Of a DNA stretch of 64,000 bases, positions 1 through 9,406 are shown in pieces (position 1 is the stretch's first letter; every line of letters starts with the position of its first letter). Under the pieces are notes generated by a model that was not told where the DNA came from, did not search any database, and saw only the letters and a program-made list of their open reading frames with translations. Source of the stretch: Okeania sp. SIO2B3 (lineage in GTDB: Bacteria; Cyanobacteriota; Cyanobacteriia; Cyanobacteriales; Microcoleaceae). The position numbers were made by a program, and so were the translations under genes. The stretch covers positions 1 to 64,000 of the forward strand of contig NZ_JAAHGH010000024.1 in NCBI RefSeq assembly GCF_010672525.1. The letters run 5' to 3'.

Positions 1-105
1 CGAGGGATGGCGAGGTCTCGGAGCCATATCCAATCGACCAAGAGAGAAAAATTTTTCCTTTTATTCAATCCTCTTCCTTTTAGGTAGAGGTAATTATAAA
101 TTATC
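1..105 (-). repeat. R3 dispersed repeat, partial copy at the window edge
   Basis: Reverse-complement copy of a long dispersed repeat (here R3). It carries a block reading GGTCGATTGGATATGGCTCC on the minus strand, then a purine/T-rich stretch and GAGAGGTAA at its end. The same block recurs at 1636, 25071, 32185 and 55275. The element continues left of the window. No coding potential is supported. Confidence 0.75.
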
Positions 106-229
106 CATTATCAATTATTGAATAATTGGTGATGGCTTACTACTAATAGTTGAATGCTTAAATTTCCTACTTCCAATTTCTTGCTTAAATCCTTCCTTTT
201 TTTCTTAATTTTAAATTTTGACTTTCTTT

Positions 230-1162
230 ATGAACCCAAATAAAATAGAATCAACAAAAGCTCTTTTATTAATTAATCCCCATGCTAGAAAAGTTACTAA
301 TAATTTACCTTTAGCTTTAAATTATTTACAAGATTTTGGCTTAGAAGTTATTTGTCAAGAAACTCAATCTCCCCAGGATTTTAACCATTTTATTCAAAAC
401 TATAAAAACCAGGTAAATATGGTAATTATTGGTGGTGGAGATGGCACATTAAACTTAGCAGTAGATGCTCTAGTAGAAACAGGTTTACCCTTAGGAATTT
501 TACCATTAGGAACAGCTAACGATCTAGCTAGAACTTTAGGAATTCCTGATTCTTTATTTGAAGCTTGTCGAGCGATCGCTACAGGTAAAAAACGTTATAT
601 AGATTTAGGTGTAGTTAATGGCAAATATTTTTTCAATGTTGCTAGTATCGGATTAAGTGTAGATATTACTAACAATTTAACTAAAGAAGCAAAACGTCGA
701 TGGGGTGTATTAGCTTATGCTATTACTGCAAGTAAAATGATTTTAAAAAGTCGCCCTTTTACTGCAGAAATTCGCTGCAATGGTGAAACAAAAATAGTTA
801 AAACTCTGCAAGTTGCGGTAGGAAATGGCAAACATTATGGAGGTGGTATGACTATTGCTCACGATGCTGTGATTGATGACCAAAGACTAGATTTATACAG
901 TTTAGAAATCAAGTATTGTTGGCAATTTATCGGTATGTTGCCTTCTATATGGCAAGGAAAATATCAAGAAAATTTTGGATTTCGTTTCCTCTCTGGTTCT
1001 GTATTTAATATTTATACTCGCAAACCTCGTCCTATTAATACAGATGGGGAAATTGTTACTTATACTCCAGCACATTTCCAGGTAGTTCCTTTAGCTTTAG
1101 CCGTTATGGTGCCCAGGAAACTAACAACTGAAAAGGAAAAACTTCAACCTATAATTGATTAA
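230..1162 (+). CDS. YegS/BmrU-type lipid kinase (diacylglycerol kinase catalytic domain)
   Basis: Predicted ATP-dependent lipid kinase of the DAGK_cat family, about 310 residues, the usual size for YegS/BmrU proteins. The nucleotide-binding signature GGGDGTLN is near residue 70, followed by LPLGTANDLARTL, the second hallmark block. The C-terminal half is the beta-sandwich lid with NTDGE near the end. The first ATG at 230 is preferred over a TTG at 218 because family members begin a few residues before the first beta strand; no strong ribosome site is visible for either. The lipid substrate cannot be told from sequence. It stands alone, with repeats on both sides, and its stop codon is followed within 5 bases by a purine tandem repeat. 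Confidence 0.88.
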   Translation: MNPNKIESTKALLLINPHARKVTNNLPLALNYLQDFGLEVICQETQSPQDFNHFIQNYKNQVNMVIIGGGDGTLNLAVDALVETGLPLGILPLGTANDLARTLGIPDSLFEACRAIATGKKRYIDLGVVNGKYFFNVASIGLSVDITNNLTKEAKRRWGVLAYAITASKMILKSRPFTAEIRCNGETKIVKTLQVAVGNGKHYGGGMTIAHDAVIDDQRLDLYSLEIKYCWQFIGMLPSIWQGKYQENFGFRFLSGSVFNIYTRKPRPINTDGEIVTYTPAHFQVVPLALAVMVPRKLTTEKEKLQPIID

Positions 1163-1164
1163 AA

Positions 1165-1291
1165 TAAGGAAGAAGGAAGAAGGAAGAAGGAAGAAGGAAG
1201 AAGGAGGAAGGAAGAAGGAAGAAGGAAGAAGGAGGAAGTAAGAAGGAGGAAGTAAAAAGGAAGAAGGAAGAAGGAGGAAGGAAGAAGGAAT
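1165..1291. repeat. Purine tandem repeat (GAAGGAA heptamer type)
   Basis: About 125 bases of imperfect GAAGGAA/GGAGGAA units directly after the lipid kinase stop codon. The same unit occurs at 6538, 11436, 33317, 37255 and 38741. It is a short tandemly repeated sequence of the kind common in filamentous cyanobacteria. Confidence 0.9.
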
Positions 1292-1319
1292 AAAATTAAT
1301 TTAAAAGTTGATAATATAA

Positions 1320-1347
1320 TTTATAACTATTCAACCGGACATGATAT
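1320..1347 (-). repeat. Solitary MITE-1 end
   Basis: The sequence TTCAACCGGACATGATA is the inner plus terminal part of MITE-1 (see 15689-15843). No matching second end was found nearby, so this is a decayed or solo terminus. Confidence 0.6.
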
Positions 1348-1439
1348 ACAGCAGATTGCAGATATATGAGGTACAAATATTTTCAACAATTAATAATTAT
1401 TAATAATTAATTATTAATAATTATTAATTAATAATTAAC

Positions 1440-1809
1440 AATTACCTCTCCTTGGAAAGAAGTGGTGCATCTCATATTTGCCAAAATATTTTTTTCCTAT
1501 TCCCTATTCCCTATTCCCTATTTCTTATTCCCTATTACCTATTCCCTAAAAGCGATAAATTTTTGGCTTTATTCAAAATTGAGATGCACCCGAAAGAAGA
1601 GGATTGACCCTTAAGGAAAATTTTTTCTCTCTTGGTCGATTGGATATGGCTCCGAGACCTCGCCATCCCACCCTACGAGAAGCTACGCTTTTTCCTACGG
1701 AATGCTACGCAAACATGTCGCGTAGCGTTAACGTAAGTTATGCGCCAGCAAAACGACCGCTTGTTTATCCTTTAAAGGAGAGGATTTTTTACCTTAATTA
1801 TTCGGTAAG
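1440..1809 (+). repeat. R3 dispersed repeat interrupted by MITE-5
   Basis: A copy of R3 running from TTACCTCTCC to TTATTCGGTAA, flanked on the left by AATTATTAATAATT-type repeats. The core holds the GGTCGATTGGATATGGCTCC block at 1636. It is split at 1463-1591 by a second element with its own target duplication. An 80-codon open frame across the core is a by-product of the repeat, because related copies break that frame. Confidence 0.75.
1463..1591. mobile_element. MITE-5, 129-bp inverted-repeat element with 8-bp target duplication
   Basis: The ends are TGGTGCATCTCA and, reversed, GGGTGCATCTCAA. The element is flanked by the direct repeat GAAAGAAG at 1455-1462 and 1592-1599. Other R3 copies read continuously through this point (for example TTGAAAAGAAGAGGATTG at 56036), so the empty site is visible in the same window. 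Inside are repeated CTATTCC units. Length and duplication size resemble the Nezha-type MITEs known from Anabaena and Nostoc; that relation is inference. Confidence 0.8.
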
Positions 1810-1929
1810 TTTTAAAAATTACTATATTTTTAATATCCATAATTAAAAATATTTTAGAATAGAAGAAAATATAGGTATAGATAGCAATACCCGACAAAAA
1901 AACACTTTATTTTATCTTGTTAATTTCTG

Positions 1930-2553
1930 ATGACAGAAAAACTAATAATTCCTATACATGAAACTTTCCAAAAAACCATTCAAGGAGAAGGCTATTGGGC
2001 AGGTACACCAGTAGATTTTATTCGTCTTGCTGGTTGCCCGGTAGGCTGTCATTATTGTGATACTGGTTATGCCGATGGAGGAACTAATTTACCAAGGCAA
2101 ATTAAAACATTTGATGAGTTAATTAATGAGTTATTTTCTCCCAGAGTTGTTATTTCTGGTGGTGAACCTTTTATCCATAAACAGTTACCTAATCTAGTGA
2201 ACAAAATAGAAGCTACTGGCAGACAAGTTTCTATAGAAACATCCGGTTGCTATTGGCAAGAAATTTCACCTCAGACTTGGATAACCCTTAGTCCTAAACA
2301 ACATATTAGTCCTAAATATCCAGTTGTAAAACAGATGTGGATGCGGGCATCAGAAATAAAATTAGTAATAGAAACTGGTAAAGAGTTAGAATTTTATAGT
2401 AAAATTTTATTGGCAAATAATAATATTCCTGTTTTTCTCCAGCCAGAATGGTACAGTCGTAATCTTGCCTTACCATTGGTCTTAGAGTTACTTCAAAAAT
2501 ATCCTAATTACCGCCTTTCTGTGCAGTTACATAAATATTTAGGGATACAATAA
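1930..2553 (+). CDS. queE: 7-carboxy-7-deazaguanine synthase (radical SAM)
   Basis: Radical S-adenosylmethionine enzyme of the queuosine and 7-deazaguanine pathway. It converts 6-carboxy-tetrahydropterin into 7-carboxy-7-deazaguanine in the cytosol. The cluster-binding cysteines follow the CX3CX2C pattern typical of QueE at C36, C40 and C43 ([10 protein letters not shown]). The N-terminal [20 protein letters not shown] block and the later SGGEPF block also match the family. At 207 residues it is full length. No other queuosine gene is adjacent, and I saw no preQ1-type aptamer upstream. Confidence 0.93.
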   Translation: MTEKLIIPIHETFQKTIQGEGYWAGTPVDFIRLAGCPVGCHYCDTGYADGGTNLPRQIKTFDELINELFSPRVVISGGEPFIHKQLPNLVNKIEATGRQVSIETSGCYWQEISPQTWITLSPKQHISPKYPVVKQMWMRASEIKLVIETGKELEFYSKILLANNNIPVFLQPEWYSRNLALPLVLELLQKYPNYRLSVQLHKYLGIQ

Positions 2554-3148
2554 TTTATAATAATGAAAGTTAGGAATAAGAACCATATAAAAGGTAAGTT
2601 GAAACCCAATTAAAATTCAAGAAAATTATTTTTTTTAGAGCTTAGAAGATTTGAACCCAATATCTACTCTAAAAATTAAAAAGACCGGATTCAAAGTTTA
2701 GGACTTTAGTTTGATCCTTCCTCCTAATTCCGTCTTTCTTTCCTAGAGAATGCAATGCAAATTAGCAAACCGTCAAACGAAAAAAAGCTGTCTATTTGGA
2801 CAATAAACAGCTAGTTCAGAACTGCAGATGGAGATACACCCTGATAGTTAAATGAAATAGTAGATGCCCCTGATGGATAACTCCTAGATGGACTAATTAC
2901 CTGATGGTTTAACTCCCTAATGGCTTAGTCTCCACATCCCAAATAGCAGGATTGGGGAGAAAATAGTAATAAGACTACTAACACCTCACTTCCGGCTTTT
3001 GTGATCCATCAGGTCGTGCCTATGCTTCTTTTATAATTGCAGACTGATTCATCGGAAGACAAGAGGTCTTTTGCAACAACCCACTTTTTACAGGTTGCAG
3101 AGTATCGCGAGTCTATCTAAAACAACTAAACAGGGTTCATCTACTACT
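2554..3148 (+). other. Structured intergenic region upstream of the small secreted-protein gene
   Basis: About 600 bases without a gene. At 2786-2813 an inverted repeat AGCTGT...ACAGCT could form a hairpin. From 2837 to 2930 a motif close to CCTGATGG(A)TTAACTCC recurs three or four times at 15-45 base spacing. The region does not resemble the dispersed repeats elsewhere in the window. It could be a long leader or an unrecognised small RNA. Confidence 0.35.
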
Positions 3149-3349
3149 ATGAAACAGAATATTATCATTTTTGGGTTAATAGCCTCCGCAGGCTTGACAT
3201 TTTGCCAAGTACCAAAGGCCATAGCTGGGAATTTAAGGCCATCTAATGAGACTAGGATTGAAGAGAGTCAGATAATTAGTTATGAAGCGACTGATGAAGA
3301 TGGCGATAGGGTAGAAGAGAAAACAGGTACAGGTCAAGGTAAGAAATAA
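3149..3349 (+). CDS. Small secreted protein, unknown function
   Basis: A 66-residue protein. Its N-terminus (MKQNIIIFGLIASAGLTFCQ) is a clear signal sequence, with a likely cut near AIAG at residues 24-27. The remaining ~40 residues are hydrophilic and acidic, with no cysteines, ending in a Gly/Lys-rich tail. An open frame extends upstream to a TTG at 3071, but the signal peptide fits only the ATG at 3149. I do not recognise a family. The next gene starts about 160 bases downstream on the same strand. Confidence 0.5.
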   Translation: MKQNIIIFGLIASAGLTFCQVPKAIAGNLRPSNETRIEESQIISYEATDEDGDRVEEKTGTGQGKK

Positions 3350-3511
3350 AGTAAAGACAGGTAGATAAACTATCAAGAAAGCCGAAATAACTTTCTTGAG
3401 ACAGTATAGATAGATTAGACTAGATTTAAAATTGGGCAGAACTCTTTGCTACTGATTAGAGTTCTACCCTGGATTATCCTAGTATTACTTCCTAACTCGT
3501 ATTATCAATTA

Positions 3512-4090
3512 ATGATGGACACAACAACTACTACACGCAGAAAAAGGCTAATTACGAGGACTGCAGAAAGAAGACAAGCAACTCCAAAAGAGAGACAATT
3601 AATTCATCTTTTGGCTAATCTTGGGTGTAGTTGCGCTAGATATGACTTCCAGCACTTCTCTAGTAAAAACCAAATACCTCCCGATGACCGAAAACGTTTA
3701 GCAGAGTGGCACTATCTCCGGTTACAGCAAATTCGCCGGGTAGAAAGGAGTCTAGAACCTGTGGCCCAACTTAAGCGTGTTTACTATCGAAGTCAACTAA
3801 GTCCCAGATCCCTTAAGTCCCTAAAACTCCTATGGGTTGAGGAGGACAAACCAAGAGTGAAGCGGGTTAGTCCTGAATTGGATGAGCTATTAAGTTTAGC
3901 CCTTAATTTAGGAGATACTCTCAAGCAGATATTTCACACTATTGAATCTGGGGAAAGGGCATTTTCTAGAACTCCTATACCAGGGGTAGGAGTAGTGCCA
4001 TTGTGGGTTAACGAGTGGGAAGAGTCTGGCTATGATATTAATTTTTTTCCTCCTTCTTTCCCTGATTGGGCTAATATTGTTGATGACTAA
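3512..4090 (+). CDS. Conserved-looking hypothetical protein
   Basis: A protein of about 192 residues, starting at ATG 3512 (or the adjacent ATG at 3515). The N-terminal 25 residues are Thr/Arg-rich (TTTTTRRKRLITRTAERR). Then follows a mainly helical basic segment with two cysteines close together (GCSCARYDF). The C-terminus is rich in aromatic and acidic residues. An in-frame extension to TTG 3446 would add a short hydrophobic stretch but lacks a better start signal. No domain is recognised. The base content (near 45 percent G+C by eye) is somewhat richer than neighbouring genes. Confidence 0.55.
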   Translation: MMDTTTTTRRKRLITRTAERRQATPKERQLIHLLANLGCSCARYDFQHFSSKNQIPPDDRKRLAEWHYLRLQQIRRVERSLEPVAQLKRVYYRSQLSPRSLKSLKLLWVEEDKPRVKRVSPELDELLSLALNLGDTLKQIFHTIESGERAFSRTPIPGVGVVPLWVNEWEESGYDINFFPPSFPDWANIVDD

Positions 4091-4212
4091 GTTTCTGACA
4101 CAAATTTAAGTCATAAATTCTCATAGTATGTCCTAATCAACTCAATATTTGCTATAGTTTTTGGTCAAACTCTCCCATAAAATTTTTGCTAAATATTATT
4201 TAAATAGGTAAA

Positions 4213-4500
<288 letters not shown>

Positions 4501-4590
4501 AATATTTCGGTGGGGAGAGCTTGCAAATTTCAGTCGGGGATTTGAAAGTTACAAAAATTAATTTTTTTCAATAAAATTTAAAATATAAAG

Positions 4591-4633
<43 letters not shown>

Positions 4634-4652
4634 AGCACCAAAGGAAGAGAGT

Positions 4653-6431
4653 TTAGAAAGATTTGCCAATGAGTATGGAAACAGGATGAGAAACTGCCAC
4701 TCTAAAACCTACTGACTTATACCTACTTCTGGGAGTTTTCCAATTTCTATTTGCACTACGACAACCTTTAGAATAGTTTAAGTATCCTCCTCCTCTCAAC
4801 ATTCTGTAGTTATAATTGCTATCTTTTTCCCACACACTACCATCTGAAGGAGCACCCTGATAATTATTATGCCAGGGGTCGGCGCACCACTCCCAGACAT
4901 TGCCATGAAGATCGTATAATCCAAAAGCATTGGGTGGAAAACTACCTACATCTGTTGTTTGTTCGCGATAATTTTGTTGTAATGAACAGGCATAAGCTTC
5001 TTCGCCATTATAGTTTGCTAGGTCAGTTATCAGACTATTACCAAAGTAAAATAATGTCGTTGTTTCTCCGCGACAAACATATTCCCATTCTGCCTCTGAT
5101 AGTAACCGATAAGTTTTTCCAGTTTGAGCAGATAGCTGGCGACAAAATTCAATTGCATTATACCAAGACACCATTTCTACTGGTCTATTTTCTCCTTTGA
5201 AATAAGCTTGGTTTTTGCCCATCACTGCTTGCCACTGCCCTTGAGTAATGGGATATTTACTAACAAATAAAGGTGGTATTGTAACTGTATGTTGTGGGCT
5301 TTCTGTTTCCCATTTTTCTGCTGTTGTTTTTGGGGAACCCATCAAGAAAGTATTGCCAGGAATAGATACCATTTCTAGGAAAATCTTATTGGCAATATTT
5401 TCAATGAATTGTTGAGTTTCCCGTTGCTCTTTTTGGGTTTCAATTATTTCGCAGTTTGGGCTAATTTTGATTTTTAAATATTCAAATTTAAAAGTTTCCA
5501 ATTCGAGTTCAAGACTAGAATCAACAGTTAATAATTCTGGAGGAGTATCGGTAATTATTGGCAGAGTTGCTGGCACAGTTGAGGGGATATTAGTTATGAT
5601 AAATTCTTTTACTGGTGATAATAAAGTCAACCATTCAACAACAAATTGAGGCCGTTCTTCTGGCTCTAATTTCATGCCTTGAATAATTGCATTATTGACT
5701 CGATCGCTAATTTGAGAATTATATTTTTTTGGTGGAATTAATGGTATTTTTCCTTCTTGTCTGACTTTTGCGGGTGTAGGCATTTCACCTGTCAATAAAA
5801 CATATAGGGTTGCTGCTAGGGCGTATATATCAGTAAAAGCTCCCCGTTTGGCTCGTATTTCGTACTGTTCAATTGGTGCAAAGTACAATGTACTATCTGT
5901 TGTATGAGTTTGTACGCTGCCACTATTAAATTCTCGTGCTAAACCAAAATCAATTAATATTGCTTCTAAAGTATCTCGACGTAGGAGAATATTTTGAGGT
6001 TTAACATCCCGATGTAAAAATCCTTGATTATGTATAAATTTTAGTGCTTCTCCTACTTGTTTAATTAGATGTATTGCTTCACTTTCTGATATAATTCCGT
6101 CTTGTTCTTCACGATAAATTCCTAAGTCATCCCCGTCTATATATTCCATCACCATGCACCATAATTTATTTTCTTTAAAAAGGCGGTGAACTTCTACAAC
6201 ATTGGGATGACTACATTTTGCTAAACATAAGGCTTCATTTAAAAAGTTTTCTTGATATTTGTCAAAGTTTGGTTTACGTTGTACTCGATAATTGAGAGTT
6301 TTAATCGCAACTAATTGATTAGAGTTTTGTTCTAAAGCACGATAAGTAATCCCGAAACCGCCAATACCAAGCAGGTCTTGAATTATATATTTGCCATTTT
6401 GTAATTGTTTACCTGATTTCCAGTATTTCAT
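4653..6431 (-). CDS. Ser/Thr protein kinase with C-terminal FGE/SUMF1-like domain
   Basis: A 592-residue signalling protein. Residues 14-270 form a Hanks-type kinase with glycine loop GIGGFG (22-27), K44 in VAIK, catalytic HRD (140-142), KPQN and DFG (161-163), so all catalytic residues are present. A linker follows, with no membrane segment evident. Residues ~353-585 form a formylglycine-generating-enzyme-like (C-type-lectin fold) domain: MVSIPGNTFLMGSP, ITQGQWQAVMG, WEWCADPW and a closing LRGGG...CRSANRN...GFRV block. Kinase-FGE fusions are typical of filamentous cyanobacteria; the domain usually acts as a binding module rather than an enzyme. Its closing block has ordinary A-rich codons, unlike the gene at 47409. 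Confidence 0.9.
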   Translation of the reverse strand: MKYWKSGKQLQNGKYIIQDLLGIGGFGITYRALEQNSNQLVAIKTLNYRVQRKPNFDKYQENFLNEALCLAKCSHPNVVEVHRLFKENKLWCMVMEYIDGDDLGIYREEQDGIISESEAIHLIKQVGEALKFIHNQGFLHRDVKPQNILLRRDTLEAILIDFGLAREFNSGSVQTHTTDSTLYFAPIEQYEIRAKRGAFTDIYALAATLYVLLTGEMPTPAKVRQEGKIPLIPPKKYNSQISDRVNNAIIQGMKLEPEERPQFVVEWLTLLSPVKEFIITNIPSTVPATLPIITDTPPELLTVDSSLELELETFKFEYLKIKISPNCEIIETQKEQRETQQFIENIANKIFLEMVSIPGNTFLMGSPKTTAEKWETESPQHTVTIPPLFVSKYPITQGQWQAVMGKNQAYFKGENRPVEMVSWYNAIEFCRQLSAQTGKTYRLLSEAEWEYVCRGETTTLFYFGNSLITDLANYNGEEAYACSLQQNYREQTTDVGSFPPNAFGLYDLHGNVWEWCADPWHNNYQGAPSDGSVWEKDSNYNYRMLRGGGYLNYSKGCRSANRNWKTPRSRYKSVGFRVAVSHPVSILIGKSF

Positions 6432-7310
6432 TCTATTAATAGGGGATTCAGAATTTTAAGTTATCCCTGGAATTAGAGCTAAAAATAGGGGCAAATTATA
6501 CCTCATGTTAGAATATAATAACATAATTTTGACTCAGAGGGAAGAAGGAAGAAGTAAGAAGGAAGAAGCAAGAAGTAAGAAGCAAGAAGCAAGAAGTAAG
6601 AAGCAAGAAGTAAGAAGCAAGAAGTAAGAAGCAAGAAGTAAGAAGCAAGAAGCAAGAAAAAATGGATGGGGATAGTCAAGGACCTGCAACTTTGTGTCTA
6701 CAAACCCCAACGATTTGTACACTGTGTAGACGGTGGATTATTCAACCCAAAATAAAAAGATAATGGAGGTTTCAAGTCTCTAATCATCATAGACTCAGAA
6801 GTAAGAAGGAAAAAGAAAAAGTCTGACTTTCTCTAAGTTTTAAACTTTTGAACTGTCAAACACCTTTCTTTCGGCTACTACAACATTTTTTTTAATGGTA
6901 TTATACCATTTTGAAAAAATAATTTTACGAATAATAAGCACCAGAAAAAGACTTTCAAATAAAGTATATTTGACAAAAAATGTGATTTAAAACATCAAAA
7001 ATTGCATTAAATATATCCATTATGCATTCTAAATTCTAAATTCTAAATTAGAATAAACACCCTAAGTATTTGTAGCAAATATTTATCAATTTGGTATTAT
7101 TCCCTTTTTAAGGAGAGAAAAAACCCTAACTAAAACCTAAGACCCAAGACCGTAATAATTTCCTGCAGAATGCTGTGCAAACATAATTTTTCATTTCCCT
7201 TGAATACTAATTCTTTCTTCCAAGATAATGAGTTCATAACTTATAGCTGAATGCTGACTGCTGTTTGCGGAGCATTCCGGTACGGAAAATGCTTACCGCT
7301 GACTGCTATT
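6432..7310. repeat. Repeat-filled intergenic region (tandem repeats and element F)
   Basis: No gene. 6538-6657 is a long AGAAGCA/AGAAGTA tandem repeat. It is followed to about 6765 by a unique block (TGGATGGGGA...CAACCCAAAATAAAAA) that is also found in altered form at the 3' end of the GT2 gene at 33345-33420. 6904-7100 is an element F copy (TATACCATTTTGAAAAA to TTTATCAATTTGGTAT). 7165-7305 holds GCGGAGCATTCCG-type short repeats related to MITE-3 interiors. Confidence 0.7.
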
Positions 7311-8630
7311 TCAATAATTCCATTCAGCAATAGCTGTAGATATTCCTGTTTTTAACTCAGATTTGATATTGGATTTTTGAGATAAATAAATAAGTTGTTG
7401 ATATGCTATTTCTGGATCTAATTGTTTTAATGCTGCTATACAATGAAGCCTGACACTAGCATCGTCTTCTTCTAATAATTGAATGAGATAATCTAGAGCG
7501 CAAATATCTCCCAAATATCCCAATGCTAAAATCAAAGAATTTTTGACACGGACGCTTTCTAACACTGAATTATTACTTCTGAGAAATTCAATCAAAATTT
7601 CTGTAGCTTTTGGCTTTAATTCCTGACGCTCAATTTTACCTAATACTGTAATAATTTCATTCACAATTTGCGGCTGATGTTCTACTGCAACTAAGCAATT
7701 ATCTCCTAGTAAACTTTGTAGATATTCCACAGATACTTGAGTTTCAACCCAACCTAAAGCACGCACCGCATCAAGCTTTAAAAAAACCGGAACAGTAGTT
7801 GTTTTTAACAATTCAAATAAAGCCGTTGCTGCTGTATTTGTACCGATTTTGCCCATAGCGAGCGCCACTTGTTGACAAACTTCAAAATTAATATCCCAAA
7901 GTAAAGGTTGTAACAATTCCACCAAACCCAATTCTTGGTGTAAATTAGCATAAGCACTCAAGCCTATTACTGCTTCTTTTCTAACTTGAGCCACTGTATC
8001 TTTTAAAGCCGAAATTAAGACAAAAAGCAACCGAGAATCATGGTAATTACTCAAGGCAGTAATAGCCGTTTTTCTAACTTCATCATTGCCATCTTTTACT
8101 AAATTTAATAATGGTGTTATAGTGCTAGGAGAATTAATTTTAGCTAAAGCTTTTGTTGCTAATAATCGTGAATCAGGATTGGCCAATAAATCCGTTAAAA
8201 TATCAACTGCTGAATCTCCCAAAACAGCCAAAGTATCTGCTGCTATTTCTTGTAAATCTTCCGTCTCTGAACTAATAATTATATTTTTCAGAACTTCTCG
8301 GACTTCATCACTGTTAAAATCTGCTAATATCCGAGCCACAAACCAACGTTTTTCTAAATCTAAATTTTCATCCTGAATAATTTCAATTAACGGAGCGATC
8401 GCTGGTTTACCAATCTGCTTAAATAGTTTATAAATATCCCATTTTTCTTGAAAATCTCCATTTTTCAGAACTGTTATTGCTAGGTCGAGAGCCACATCTA
8501 AATCGGCATTTTCTAACACATCAACATGAGTATTTTGAGATGCTAAGAAAAATTTCTGTAAATACTGATTAACTAAAGACCAATTTTTTTCTTGGCTGGC
8601 TATTTTTGCTTGTTCAAGTATATTTGACAT
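7311..8630 (-). CDS. HEAT-repeat protein (PBS-lyase-like repeats)
   Basis: A 439-residue all-helical protein made of about ten ~31-residue HEAT/PBS-lyase-type repeats. Examples are ATKALAKINSPSTITPLLNLV, VRKTAITALSNYHDSRLLFVL and VRLHCIAALKQLDPEIAYQQL. Such scaffolds bind proteins, and some cyanobacterial members (CpcE/CpcF family) attach bilins to phycobiliproteins. No lyase-specific feature is evident, and no phycobilisome gene is adjacent, so a general scaffold role is as likely. The start MSNILEQAKIASQEKNW is the only good Met at the beginning of the first helix. Confidence 0.8.
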   Translation of the reverse strand: MSNILEQAKIASQEKNWSLVNQYLQKFFLASQNTHVDVLENADLDVALDLAITVLKNGDFQEKWDIYKLFKQIGKPAIAPLIEIIQDENLDLEKRWFVARILADFNSDEVREVLKNIIISSETEDLQEIAADTLAVLGDSAVDILTDLLANPDSRLLATKALAKINSPSTITPLLNLVKDGNDEVRKTAITALSNYHDSRLLFVLISALKDTVAQVRKEAVIGLSAYANLHQELGLVELLQPLLWDINFEVCQQVALAMGKIGTNTAATALFELLKTTTVPVFLKLDAVRALGWVETQVSVEYLQSLLGDNCLVAVEHQPQIVNEIITVLGKIERQELKPKATEILIEFLRSNNSVLESVRVKNSLILALGYLGDICALDYLIQLLEEDDASVRLHCIAALKQLDPEIAYQQLIYLSQKSNIKSELKTGISTAIAEWNY

Positions 8631-8726
8631 AACTGAATAATTTTTTAGATATTAAGCTTAAGATATAGCAATAGACATCTTCAGAAAAGAGGGAACAGTC
8701 AACAGGCAACAGGGATAAATAATACC

Positions 8727-8945
8727 ATTTCTCAAAAAAATTTCTACATTTTGTTGAGCAGGGGAGTAGAGGAGTGGGGTAGTGAACCCACCCCTAACCC
8801 CTCCCAGGAGGGGAAGTAAACATAAGAATAATTAACATTAACTTAGCTAAAATTAGCAAAAAGATGGTTTAGCTTGTACCGATCAATTGACAACTGAAGT
8901 CTTGCAAAAGTATAGCACTAATGCATGGGAATTGGTATAATTGAT
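8727..8945 (+). repeat. Element E copy, uninterrupted
   Basis: Runs from ATACCATTTCTCAAAAA to GGGAATTGGTAT, with short inverted ends (ATACCATTTC/ATACCAATTCC). It contains a G-rich palindrome at 8787-8815 and a unique tail (AACATTAACTTAGC...AATGCATGGGAATTGG). It aligns with 18674-19106, where a MITE-1 sits inside the palindrome, so this copy is the empty version of that site. Confidence 0.8.
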
Positions 8946-9328
8946 AATTTATAGATAAAAAGGGAAGAGGGAACAGGAAAAAATAATTGATAATTTATAG
9001 ATAAGAATTGATTTGATTTTTAATTCTCACGCCTATGTCTAATCGAAGGAAAGGGCGCGGATATATCAAAAGCTGATATGAAATACTAAAATTTTTGCTA
9101 CAAACTTCCTTCTTCCTTCTGCTATATACAGGTATAGCAATTCCCATCCTGACGAGATACAAAATTTGTTTGTTTTAGGAAGTAGGGAGTAGAGAGTAGG
9201 GAGTAGGGATTAGAAAATAAAAAAAATCACTGTACTTCAGCAACTTGAGAAACGCTATATTAGGTAAAAAGTTCATAGTGCTAGATGAATCACCTTTTTT
9301 TCTATCATTTACTAAAGAATTAAGGTTT

Positions 9329-9406
9329 CAAGCCTCTCCTTTAAAGAAGAAAGAAGAAAAAAATTTCCTTTTAGTCAATTCTCTTCTTTTCAGGGAGAGG
9401 TAATAA
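9329..9406 (-). repeat. R3-type fragment
   Basis: A short R3-related block, rich in CTCTCC and AATTTCCTTTTAGTCAATTC, ending in GAGAGGTAA immediately before MITE-2 begins. Similar short versions are at 27510-27590 and 56023-56125. Confidence 0.55.

Noticed and set aside
1604-1846. 80-codon plus-strand frame, and a similar one at 25040-25366
   Set aside because: Both are readings of the R3 dispersed repeat; frames differ between copies and no start signal is seen.
1860-1930. preQ1-type riboswitch before queE
   Set aside because: The 70 bases show no hairpin and C-rich/A-rich tail arrangement of that aptamer class.
2640-2740. Possible tRNA because of a GGATTCAAA-type box
   Set aside because: No acceptor or anticodon stem could be built around it. 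I saw no tRNA or rRNA elsewhere in the window.
6534-6722. 62-codon minus-strand frame rich in Leu and Ser
   Set aside because: It is a translation of the AGAAGCA/AGAAGTA tandem repeat; no protein-like sequence remains outside it.
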